Shown one piece after another: positions 18,054 to 26,545 of a DNA stretch of 64,000 nt. How positions within the stretch are numbered: position 1 is the first letter of the stretch; each line of letters begins with the position of its first letter. The stretch comes from Cyclobacteriaceae bacterium. Lineage in GTDB: Bacteria; Bacteroidota; Bacteroidia; Cytophagales; Cyclobacteriaceae. The translations under genes were made by a program, and so were the position numbers. Under the pieces are notes generated by a model. The model worked only from the letters and a program-made list of their open reading frames with translations, made no database searches and was not told where the DNA came from. The stretch spans positions 400,998-464,997 of the forward strand of contig JANQSI010000018.1 in NCBI GenBank assembly GCA_028284125.1, written 5' to 3'.

Positions 18054-20528
18054 ATGAGACACTCAATAACCTTTAGCCTTTTTTTCCTGGTTTTTCTAAT
18101 TGCTGCTTGTCAGAGCACAAAAACACCAACCGCTTCTACACCGGCCACACCTTCGCAACCTTCCAATTCTGATGGAATAAGCCAATTCACAACTGGAATG
18201 AACAAACAAGAAGGTTATTTCAATTTCTATTATGATGAACAAATTGGTCGAATATTCCTAGAAGTAGACAAAACGGATACCGAATTCTTATATGTCAACT
18301 CTTTGGCTGCTGGAGTTGGGTCTAATGACATTGGACTCGACAGAGGTCAATTGGGGCCAGAACGAGTTGTCAAATTTCAAAAACATGGCAACAAATTATT
18401 GCTAATCCAACCCAACTATGATTATCGTGCGGTTAGTGATAACAATGATGAAGTTAAATCAGTGGCGGAAGCATTTGCTTCTTCAGTACTCGGTGGATTT
18501 GATATCAAAGCAAAAAACGAAACCACCTACCTGATTGATTTTACAGATTTCTTGTTGAGAGACTCACATAACGTCAGTGGCAGATTGAGAAGCAGAAAGC
18601 AGGGTAACTATTCACTGGACAAATCCAGATCTGCTATTTATATGGACGCCACTTTCAATTTTCCAAAAAATACAGAATTCGAATCGCTTCTTACATTTAA
18701 AGGCTCAGCACAAGGAGGTTGGATCAGGTCTGTTACACCAAGTTCAGACGCAGTGACCGTGAGAACTCACCATTCATTGATAGAGCTGCCAGATAACAAC
18801 TACACACCAAGAGAATTTGATCCTAGATCGGGATTCAATAGCATTTCTTACCAGGACTATGCAACACCAATAGAGGAACCTTTGGTGAAAAGATTTATTA
18901 TCAGACATAGACTGGAAAAGAAAGATCCGAATGCTGCAGTAAGTGAGGCTGTGGAGCCAATCATTTATTATTTGGATAGGGGTGCTCCAGAGCCGATTCG
19001 TTCCGCATTAATCGATGGGGCCAAATGGTGGAACCAGGCGTTTGAAGCAGCCGGATTTCGAAATGCATTCCAAGTAGAAGTTTTACCCGAAGGAGCTCAT
19101 CCACTAGATGTTCGCTACAATGTGATTCAATGGGTGCATCGTTCCACACGTGGATGGAGTTATGGAGCGAGTGTGATCGATCCACGGACCGGTGAAATTT
19201 TGAAAGGACACGTGAGTTTAGGTTCACTTCGCGTGCGTCAAGATTTCTTAATTGCAACCGGACTTTTGCAACCTTATGAAAATGGGGATGAGGCGCCAAT
19301 TGAAATGACGGAATTGGCACTTGCTCGATTACGTCAATTATCGGCGCATGAAGTTGGACACACCATTGGTCTAGCCCACAACTTTGCTTCGAGTGTCAAC
19401 AACAGGGCTTCAGTGATGGATTATCCGCATCCGTATGTCAAAATGGACGACTCAGGAAATATTGACCTAAGTGAGGCATATGATGACAAGATTGGTGTGT
19501 GGGATAAAGTTTCCATCACTTTTGGCTATAGTGAATTTCCAGAAGGTGAAAACAAGGAAAAGCTCAATAATATTTTGGATGATGCCTTTTCATCAGGATT
19601 AAAATACATCACTGATCAGGACGCTCGCCCGGCTAGTGGGCTACATGCCGGGGCTCATTTATGGGACAATGGAAATAGCGCTCATGAAGAGTTGGGAAGG
19701 ATGATGAATATAAGAAAAAGAATCCTTGGCAGTTTCTCAGAAAAAGCCATTCGAACGGGAATGCCTATGAGTACCATAGAAGAAGTTTTGGTGCCTATGT
19801 ATTTGTTCCATAGGTACCAGGTGGATGCTACTTCTAAAATGGTTGGCGGATTGGAGTATAACTATTCTCTGAGAGGAGATGACTTGCCAGGACCAAGTTT
19901 GTTGACAAACAAAAGTCAACTTGAAGCATTGGAAGCACTTTTGGCCACAGTCAAAGTAGAAAACTTAAAATTGCCAGAATCTCTTCTGAACAAAATTCCA
20001 CCAAGAGCATTTGGATTTCCAAGAACGAGAGAAACTTTCCAGTCGAAAACGGGACCTGCCTTTGACTACTTAGCTGCTGTGGAAACCGCTTCCAGTTTGC
20101 CATTTAGTTTTCTATTTAATGCAGATCGAGCCAATCGACTGATTACATATAAGGCAAGGCAGCCAATGCAGCCTGGATTTTCATTGGTGCTCAATCGTAT
20201 TATAAGCTCGGTTTGGAAAAGCCCAAGTACAGATCGTTTGGATAGAACCATTCAGCGCGTGGTTGAAATGGAAATGCTCAACCATTTGATGCGACTGGCG
20301 GTAAATGATCGTGCGTATGATGAAGTTCGTGCAAAATCACTTGCAGGAATTAAGGATATCAAAACATATGCATCTGGCAGAACAGCCAGGAGAACCAATG
20401 AAGACGGTGTATACTATCAATACGTGGTGAATCAAATCGATAAGTACTTAGAAGATCCTTCAGAGTACAAGTCCGGTGATGTAATCAAAGCTCCTGACGG
20501 ATCACCGATTGGTAGTTGCGATTTCTAG
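18054..20528 (+). CDS. zinc-dependent metalloprotease (DUF5117/DUF4953-type), lipoprotein
   Basis: MRHSITFSLFFLVFLIAACQS signal; HEVGHTIGLAHNFASS metzincin-type HExxHxxGxxH motif. Confidence 0.85.
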   Translation: MRHSITFSLFFLVFLIAACQSTKTPTASTPATPSQPSNSDGISQFTTGMNKQEGYFNFYYDEQIGRIFLEVDKTDTEFLYVNSLAAGVGSNDIGLDRGQLGPERVVKFQKHGNKLLLIQPNYDYRAVSDNNDEVKSVAEAFASSVLGGFDIKAKNETTYLIDFTDFLLRDSHNVSGRLRSRKQGNYSLDKSRSAIYMDATFNFPKNTEFESLLTFKGSAQGGWIRSVTPSSDAVTVRTHHSLIELPDNNYTPREFDPRSGFNSISYQDYATPIEEPLVKRFIIRHRLEKKDPNAAVSEAVEPIIYYLDRGAPEPIRSALIDGAKWWNQAFEAAGFRNAFQVEVLPEGAHPLDVRYNVIQWVHRSTRGWSYGASVIDPRTGEILKGHVSLGSLRVRQDFLIATGLLQPYENGDEAPIEMTELALARLRQLSAHEVGHTIGLAHNFASSVNNRASVMDYPHPYVKMDDSGNIDLSEAYDDKIGVWDKVSITFGYSEFPEGENKEKLNNILDDAFSSGLKYITDQDARPASGLHAGAHLWDNGNSAHEELGRMMNIRKRILGSFSEKAIRTGMPMSTIEEVLVPMYLFHRYQVDATSKMVGGLEYNYSLRGDDLPGPSLLTNKSQLEALEALLATVKVENLKLPESLLNKIPPRAFGFPRTRETFQSKTGPAFDYLAAVETASSLPFSFLFNADRANRLITYKARQPMQPGFSLVLNRIISSVWKSPSTDRLDRTIQRVVEMEMLNHLMRLAVNDRAYDEVRAKSLAGIKDIKTYASGRTARRTNEDGVYYQYVVNQIDKYLEDPSEYKSGDVIKAPDGSPIGSCDF

Positions 20529-20531
20529 TTT

Positions 20532-21281
20532 GTGAGTAAATGGTTTTATTCGATCGGTTTCTTATTACTTCTTTCATGCGGTGAAAAGAAGGAATATGCT
20601 TTTGATAAGATCAACTGTGAAGAGGGAGTTGTATCGGATAACGCTAACCTAAAACGAATTTTCAAACCTTGCCGAGAGTATATCTATAGAGCCAGGTATT
20701 GGGATAGGAACTACGAGCTGATCTCGGAAGAATACATTTGGATGATGGCGACTGGAAGAGATTGGGAATACGAACCAGATTCTCAGGATGAAATTGCGAT
20801 TCAATACAAACCTGATCAAACCAAAATTGATTTCATTAAGCAGTATACCATTAACCCTGAATTTGAAAGTGGCTGGCGAGAAGGAGAAGTAACAGGAGTT
20901 ATCGAAACAGATGAAACTGTTTGGATGCACCCATTTCGATCCAATCAATACATTTTTACTGAAGTAGCTGCTTTTCCTTATGTGAAACTTCCCTTGGAGA
21001 GAGGAATTCAATGGACTTCCAGTTTGAACATTTATGAAAATTGGGGAAGATGGTCTGATAACACGCTGCAGAGTACGTACTCAGTTCTTGATTTTGAAGT
21101 GGTTGAAACTGGATTTGGAGATTTGGAGGCCTGGCATGTAAAAGCAGTTACAACCGCAACTTTTGGCACTTCCATTCATGATTTTTGGTACCATGAAGAA
21201 TATGGTTTTGTGAAAATGGTGGTCAACAATTACGAAGGACAAGTATTATCATTTGAACTAGCTGAGGTAAAAGAAGATTAA
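20532..21281 (+). CDS. predicted lipoprotein of unknown function
   Basis: GTG start, MSKWFYSIGFLLLLSCGEKKE lipobox. Confidence 0.6.
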   Translation: MSKWFYSIGFLLLLSCGEKKEYAFDKINCEEGVVSDNANLKRIFKPCREYIYRARYWDRNYELISEEYIWMMATGRDWEYEPDSQDEIAIQYKPDQTKIDFIKQYTINPEFESGWREGEVTGVIETDETVWMHPFRSNQYIFTEVAAFPYVKLPLERGIQWTSSLNIYENWGRWSDNTLQSTYSVLDFEVVETGFGDLEAWHVKAVTTATFGTSIHDFWYHEEYGFVKMVVNNYEGQVLSFELAEVKED

Positions 21282-21338
21282 AAAGTTTTTCGTTTTTTGT
21301 TTGTTTTTAAAAAATCTCCGACTTCCTTTGACCTCAAG

Positions 21339-21407
21339 ATGAACATAACACTATCATTTTATTTTAGCTTTTACTTTTTTCCTAACCAGGAAAGGGGATG
21401 GCTATAA
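21339..21407 (+). CDS. Phe/Tyr-rich attenuator leader peptide (22 aa)
   Basis: atg aac ata aca cta tca ttt tat ttt agc ttt tac ttt ttt cct aac cag gaa agg gga tgg cta taa = MNITLSFYFSFYFFPNQERGWL*; 7 of 8 residues at positions 7-14 are Phe/Tyr. Confidence 0.8.
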   Translation: MNITLSFYFSFYFFPNQERGWL

Positions 21408-21433
21408 TATAATTTGATAGAAAAAATATAGAG

Positions 21434-21463
21434 AAGCCTCCCCACCGGGAGGCTTTTTTTTTT
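21434..21463 (+). terminator. intrinsic terminator acting as attenuator upstream of the prephenate dehydratase gene
   Basis: AAGCCTCCC-cacc-GGGAGGCTT perfect 9-bp stem followed by ten T (21454-21463). Confidence 0.9.
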
Positions 21464-21473
21464 GACTAACAAA

Positions 21474-22313
21474 ATGGTAGAAAAGTTAAAAATAGCGATA
21501 CAGGGAGTTAGAGGAAGTTTCCATCACGAAGCATCCAATCATGTTTTTGGCAAGGACATTTCTTTGGTTGAATGCAAAACCTTTGAAGATGTGACCGATA
21601 GCACCAACAATGGAACCGCGGACTTTGGAATCATGGCCATAGAAAACTCCCTGGCAGGATGTATTATTCCAAACTATAACTTGTTGCGGCAGTCTGGATT
21701 GGAAGTATGTGGCGAAGTTGGGATTCGAGTCAAGTTAAATCTGCTTGCCCTGGAAGGAGATTCGATGGAGGATTTGAAAGAAATTCATTCGCACCAGATG
21801 GCATTGAGACAATGTGCTAGTTTTTTAACAACCGTCAATGGGACCAGGATTGTCGAAGCATTCGACACTGCCGGAAGTGCTCAATATATTTTGGAAAATA
21901 ACTTGAAGGGAGTCGCATCGATTGCCGGGAATCTGGCAGCTTCCGAATATCGCCTTAATGTGATAGCTGCTGGAATCGAAGATCACAAGCTCAATTACAC
22001 CCGATTTTTAGTATTGAAGAGAAACGAATCAGATCCGATTTCAGCTGAATTCAACAAAACGTCTATTTATTTTCAGACGAAACATACTCCTGGATCATTA
22101 GCGCAACTTTTATCAGTCATTAGTGGATTAGGAATCAACCTTTCCAAACTCCAATCCCATCCGGTTCCAAGTAAGAATTCTCTCTACGGATTCTTTGCCA
22201 CACTTGACTTTGACAAAGTAGAGCAGATCGAACATTTAAAAATATTATTAGAAGCAATGACCATTGATTACCAGATTTTGGGCATTTACAAAAAAGGAAA
22301 AACTCATGGTTGA
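21474..22313 (+). CDS. pheA: prephenate dehydratase
   Basis: IAIQGVRGSFHHEAS..., ACT domain (TPGSLAQLLSVISGLGINLSKLQSHPVP); track TTG start at 21462 lies inside the terminator T-tract, ATG 21474 preferred. Confidence 0.9.
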   Translation: MVEKLKIAIQGVRGSFHHEASNHVFGKDISLVECKTFEDVTDSTNNGTADFGIMAIENSLAGCIIPNYNLLRQSGLEVCGEVGIRVKLNLLALEGDSMEDLKEIHSHQMALRQCASFLTTVNGTRIVEAFDTAGSAQYILENNLKGVASIAGNLAASEYRLNVIAAGIEDHKLNYTRFLVLKRNESDPISAEFNKTSIYFQTKHTPGSLAQLLSVISGLGINLSKLQSHPVPSKNSLYGFFATLDFDKVEQIEHLKILLEAMTIDYQILGIYKKGKTHG

Positions 22314-23460
22314 TCATTTAACATCACATCGACTGTCTGGCATTGGCGAGTACTATTTTTCTAAAAAATTGAGGGAAATGGACAGGTTGAACCAAGAGGG
22401 AAAAAATGTCTTGAACCTCGGCATTGGCAGTCCTGATTTGGACCCTCCTGAGGAGGTGAAAAAAGCGCTGGTCAATGGCCTGAATGATCCAAACTTCCAT
22501 CGTTATCAGAGCTACAAAGGAATTCCAGAACTTCGAAGCGGATTTTCTGATTGGTACAAAAAGTTTTACAACGTCACTTTAGATCCGGATACAGAAATAC
22601 TCCCTTTGATGGGATCAAAAGAAGGAATCATGCACATATGCATGGCTTTTTTAAATGAGGGTGATGAAGTACTAATTCCAAATCCGGGCTATCCAACATA
22701 TGCTTCAGCAGTTAAGCTTGCCGGAAGCACACCCAATTACTACGATTTAAAAGAAGAGAATGACTACTTACCAGATCTCGAAACGCTGGAATCAACGGAT
22801 CTGAGCAAAGTGAAATTGATGTGGGTCAATTATCCGCACATGCCGACCGGTACCTCAGCCAACAGGGAAGTTTTCCAAAAGATCAGAAACTTTTGTAGTC
22901 GGCATAATATCATTTTGGTTAATGACAATCCATACAGTTTTACAATGACTGAAAAGCCTGTCAGCATTCTTGAAAACAGGGATTCAAATGAGCTTTTACT
23001 TGAATTGAACAGTTTAAGCAAGTCTCACAACATGTCTGGCTGGCGTATTGGCTCACTAAATGGAAATGCTGCCTTGATAGAAAAGGTCCTGATTTTCAAA
23101 AGCAATATGGATTCCGGAATGTTCAAGCCAGTCATGTATGCCACCGTTGAAGCGTTAAAGCTCGAACAATCCTGGTACGACTCTGTTAATGAAAAATACA
23201 ATGAACGTCGTGAGCTGGTTTACCAGATTGCGGACAAGTTAGGCTGTACCTATAGAAAAGACCAAGTAGGGATGTTTGTCTGGGCGAGAATACCGAAAGG
23301 TGAAAAAAGCGGTGAAGAATTCGCAGATAAGTTGTTGAACGAATACGCGTTGTTTGTCCCGCCGGGAATGATCTTCGGAAAAGAAGGAGATCAACACATT
23401 CGATTCTCGCTTTGCAGCGATCCTAAAATATTTAAAGAAGTACTCAAAAGAATTGATTAA
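22306..23460 (+). CDS. class I/II PLP-dependent aminotransferase
   Basis: NLGIGSPDLDPP, NPGYPTYASAVKLAGS, SLSKSHNMSGWRIG PLP-lysine motif. Confidence 0.9.
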   Translation: MVDHLTSHRLSGIGEYYFSKKLREMDRLNQEGKNVLNLGIGSPDLDPPEEVKKALVNGLNDPNFHRYQSYKGIPELRSGFSDWYKKFYNVTLDPDTEILPLMGSKEGIMHICMAFLNEGDEVLIPNPGYPTYASAVKLAGSTPNYYDLKEENDYLPDLETLESTDLSKVKLMWVNYPHMPTGTSANREVFQKIRNFCSRHNIILVNDNPYSFTMTEKPVSILENRDSNELLLELNSLSKSHNMSGWRIGSLNGNAALIEKVLIFKSNMDSGMFKPVMYATVEALKLEQSWYDSVNEKYNERRELVYQIADKLGCTYRKDQVGMFVWARIPKGEKSGEEFADKLLNEYALFVPPGMIFGKEGDQHIRFSLCSDPKIFKEVLKRID

Positions 23461-23470
23461 ATAGAAACAA

Positions 23471-24583
23471 ATGAAAATCGAACCGATAGATATATTCAAG
23501 CAAAAACGTCCGGTGATCATATCAGGACCTTGCAGCGCTGAGTCGGAAGAGCAACTGATCTCTACGTGCGAAGCAATTGCTAAAACAGGGAAAGTAGACG
23601 TGCTGCGTGCAGGCATCTGGAAACCAAGAACGAGACCGAACAACTTTGAAGGCGTTGGTGCTGTTGGATTGGAATGGCTTACCAAAGCCAGAAAGATGAC
23701 AGGTCTTCCCATTTCTGTGGAGGTGGCCAATTTCAATCATGTGTTTGAAGCGCTCAAGCAGCAAATTGATATTCTGTGGATTGGTGCCCGTACGACTGTG
23801 AACCCTTTTTCCGTGCAAGAAATCGCGGATGCTTTGAAAGGAACTGATGCGACTGTTTTTGTCAAAAATCCAATTAACGCTGATCTGGAGTTATGGACAG
23901 GGGCACTGGAACGATTGAACAAAGCCGGCATTACAAAACTTTGTATGATTCACCGTGGATTTGCTCAACATGGGAAAAGCATTTATCGAAATGAGCCAAA
24001 GTGGCAGCTGGCAGTTGAGATGAAACGACGATTTCCGGAAATTCCAATGGTGTGCGATCCAAGCCACATCACAGGATCAAGAGAAATGTTGCAGGATGTA
24101 TCACAACAGGCACTTGACATGGATTTCGATGGTTTGATGATTGAATCTCACATCAATCCTGAGGTGGCGTTGAGTGATAAGAATCAACAAGTAACACCTG
24201 ATTCGTTAGAGGAAATTTTGGACAATCTGATCGTGCGTCAACCAGCGGTTGTAGATCAAGAACTTAATTCTCAACTAGAAATTCTTCGACAGCAAATAGA
24301 TATCATTGACGATGATCTTTTGAAGTTGCTCGGAGAGCGCATGAAGGTGGCTGAAAATATTGGGCTTGTCAAGAAAGAAAAAGGAGTGACCATTTTACAA
24401 ACAAAGAGATGGGAAGAAATCATTGAGAAAGCTACTGAGAATGGAAAACTCCAGGGGTTGTCCAAGAAATTCATGATTCGATATTTAAAAGCGGTTCACC
24501 AGGAATCCATTGATCATCAAAATGAGATCATGAATTCAGAGAAAAGTCTTGATGTAAGTGCTGCGGAAGGGGGTGTAATTTGA
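23471..24583 (+). CDS. bifunctional DAHP synthase / chorismate mutase
   Basis: N-terminal type I DAHPS/KDO8PS fold (IISGPCSAES...CDPSHITGSR) plus C-terminal AroQ chorismate mutase (EILRQQIDIIDDDLLKLLGERMKVAENIG). Confidence 0.9.
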   Translation: MKIEPIDIFKQKRPVIISGPCSAESEEQLISTCEAIAKTGKVDVLRAGIWKPRTRPNNFEGVGAVGLEWLTKARKMTGLPISVEVANFNHVFEALKQQIDILWIGARTTVNPFSVQEIADALKGTDATVFVKNPINADLELWTGALERLNKAGITKLCMIHRGFAQHGKSIYRNEPKWQLAVEMKRRFPEIPMVCDPSHITGSREMLQDVSQQALDMDFDGLMIESHINPEVALSDKNQQVTPDSLEEILDNLIVRQPAVVDQELNSQLEILRQQIDIIDDDLLKLLGERMKVAENIGLVKKEKGVTILQTKRWEEIIEKATENGKLQGLSKKFMIRYLKAVHQESIDHQNEIMNSEKSLDVSAAEGGVI

Positions 24584-24618
24584 ATTGAGTCTTAACGTCA
24601 ATAAAACTAGCTTTCCAT

Positions 24619-25356
24619 ATGAATTCTCATTCAGCGGCCGAGAGTCAAATTCATGGTGAAAGCAGTATACTTAATAAATTCCAGGATTACCTAGGAGAAT
24701 TCGTCTATGGCGGAATTGATGGCAGTGTTACCACATTTGCTGTTGTTGCGGGTTCTGCTGGTGCGGGATTGGAGAGTTCGATTGTCATTATTCTCGGTTT
24801 TGCCAACTTAATTGCTGACGGATTTGCTATGTCGGTAGGAAGTTTTCTGTCCACCAAATCCGAAAAGCAGAAGTATCAAAAGCACAAGTCTGTTGAATAC
24901 TGGGAAGTTGATAATCTTCCTGAAAAAGAAAAAGAGGAGATCCGTGAGATTTATGCTGCAAAAGGATTTTCTGGAGAGTTGTTGGAACAAGTTGTGGACA
25001 CCATTACGGCAGACAAGGATCGTTGGGTGGATGTAATGATGAAAGAAGAATTGGAAATGGCAGAGGAAACTAAATCACCGCTTGCTATGGGAGGTGTCAC
25101 TTTCCTCTCGTTTGCACTATTCGGAATGGTGCCGCTTTTGATTTACGTCATTGATTACCTGAACCCTGTGAGCAATAACCTCTTTTTCATTTCTTCTATT
25201 TTGACAGCACTGTGTTTCATCGCTATAGGTTTTTTAAAAAGTGCAGTAACAAACACCTCAAGGTTCCGAAGCATATGGGAAACCTTAGTCCTTGGAGGAG
25301 CAGCAGCCACACTTTCTTACTATGTTGGTGATTTCCTTGAAAAATTGCTTGCATAA
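24619..25356 (+). CDS. VIT1/CCC1 family transporter
   Basis: [46 protein letters not shown]. Confidence 0.88.
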   Translation: MNSHSAAESQIHGESSILNKFQDYLGEFVYGGIDGSVTTFAVVAGSAGAGLESSIVIILGFANLIADGFAMSVGSFLSTKSEKQKYQKHKSVEYWEVDNLPEKEKEEIREIYAAKGFSGELLEQVVDTITADKDRWVDVMMKEELEMAEETKSPLAMGGVTFLSFALFGMVPLLIYVIDYLNPVSNNLFFISSILTALCFIAIGFLKSAVTNTSRFRSIWETLVLGGAAATLSYYVGDFLEKLLA

Positions 25357-25419
25357 TTGCAATAAACAGAAATAAAAATCCGTCGAGGAAAACGGAATCC
25401 TGAATATCTTGCACCTCCA

Positions 25420-26385
25420 ATGACTGACCAACTCGAAAAGCTTGAGGCACGCCTCCAAGAAATCTCTCTTGGATCAAACCCACCAAATCTCTACGATCCG
25501 ATCCGATACATTTTATCCCTTGGTGGAAAGCGATTAAGGCCGATGTTGGTTTTGCTGGGCTATGGCTTGCAAAAGGAAGATCCGGAATCCATCATTGAAC
25601 AGGCTTTAACAGTTGAGATTTTTCACAATTTCACACTGATGCATGATGACATCATGGACGAGGCACCACTTAGGCGAGGAAAACCAACCGTTCATGAAAA
25701 ATGGGACAATACAGTCGCCATCTTAAGTGGAGATACCATGATGGTGAAAGCTTACGATCAATTACTTAAAACCGATCCCGACCTTTTGCCATTGGCGCTG
25801 AAAAAGTTCAACACGTGCGCTATTGAAGTTTGTGAAGGACAACAGCTAGACATGAATTTCGAAAACGAAGAAACCGTAACGGATGACCAGTACATAGAGA
25901 TGATCAGATTGAAGACGGCTGTTCTGCTTGGGTTTAGTCTTGAATACGGTGGATTGTTGGCTGGAATGGATGAAAAAGATCAACGTCAACTTCGGCAAAT
26001 AGGAGAAAAAGCAGGAATCGGATTTCAATTAATGGATGATCTTTTGGATGTTTATGGAGATCAGAAAAAGTTTGGTAAACAAGTCGGTGGTGATATTGTT
26101 TCAAACAAGAAAACATACCTGCTGATCAAAGCTTTGGAACTAGCTGATGAATCCCAAAAGACAGAGCTAACCAATTGGTTGAATAAAAGTGAATTTGATG
26201 TTGCCGAGAAAGTAGATGCAGTCAAAAATATATATCAGGAAATAGGAATTTACGAGCTGACTCAAACAAAAATGAACAGCTATTACGATCAGGCTTTTGA
26301 CATTCTTGACCAGCTCGAAGCAAACGAAAATGGAAAAATCCAGCTCGTCCAATTTTTTGAAAGGCTCATGAAACGAGACTCCTAA
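25420..26385 (+). CDS. polyprenyl (isoprenoid) diphosphate synthase
   Basis: GGKRLRPMLVLL, DDIMDEAPLRRGKPT (first DDxxD), DDLLDVYGD (second). Confidence 0.92.
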   Translation: MTDQLEKLEARLQEISLGSNPPNLYDPIRYILSLGGKRLRPMLVLLGYGLQKEDPESIIEQALTVEIFHNFTLMHDDIMDEAPLRRGKPTVHEKWDNTVAILSGDTMMVKAYDQLLKTDPDLLPLALKKFNTCAIEVCEGQQLDMNFENEETVTDDQYIEMIRLKTAVLLGFSLEYGGLLAGMDEKDQRQLRQIGEKAGIGFQLMDDLLDVYGDQKKFGKQVGGDIVSNKKTYLLIKALELADESQKTELTNWLNKSEFDVAEKVDAVKNIYQEIGIYELTQTKMNSYYDQAFDILDQLEANENGKIQLVQFFERLMKRDS

Positions 26386-26474
26386 AGTCCAAGTTTTTTC
26401 AACATTACACTGTCCGTTTTTCTTAGAATTAGTGTTCGATTTCGGATCTTTCATTTTCTCGTAAACTACGATTG

Positions 26475-26497
26475 AAGTGCGTATTCGCACTTTTTTT
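26475..26497 (+). terminator. rho-independent-like terminator
   Basis: AAGTGCG-tatt-CGCACTT 7-bp stem followed by a T-tract. Confidence 0.75.
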
Positions 26498-26545
26498 GGT
26501 GAGGCACAATAGTTGATAAGATTAAAGGTGAAAACCTTTTTTGTT

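Noticed and set aside
21297-21330. Bacteroidota-type promoter (TTTG ... TTCCTTTG, 19-bp spacing) for the Phe leader
   Set aside because: Matches the TAnnTTTG -7 consensus imperfectly and would put the start site only a few bases before ATG 21339; too weak to annotate without TSS data.
23239-23736. 165-aa minus-strand ORF opposite the aminotransferase/DAHP synthase genes
   Set aside because: Antisense shadow of two strong genes; low-complexity composition with no motif.
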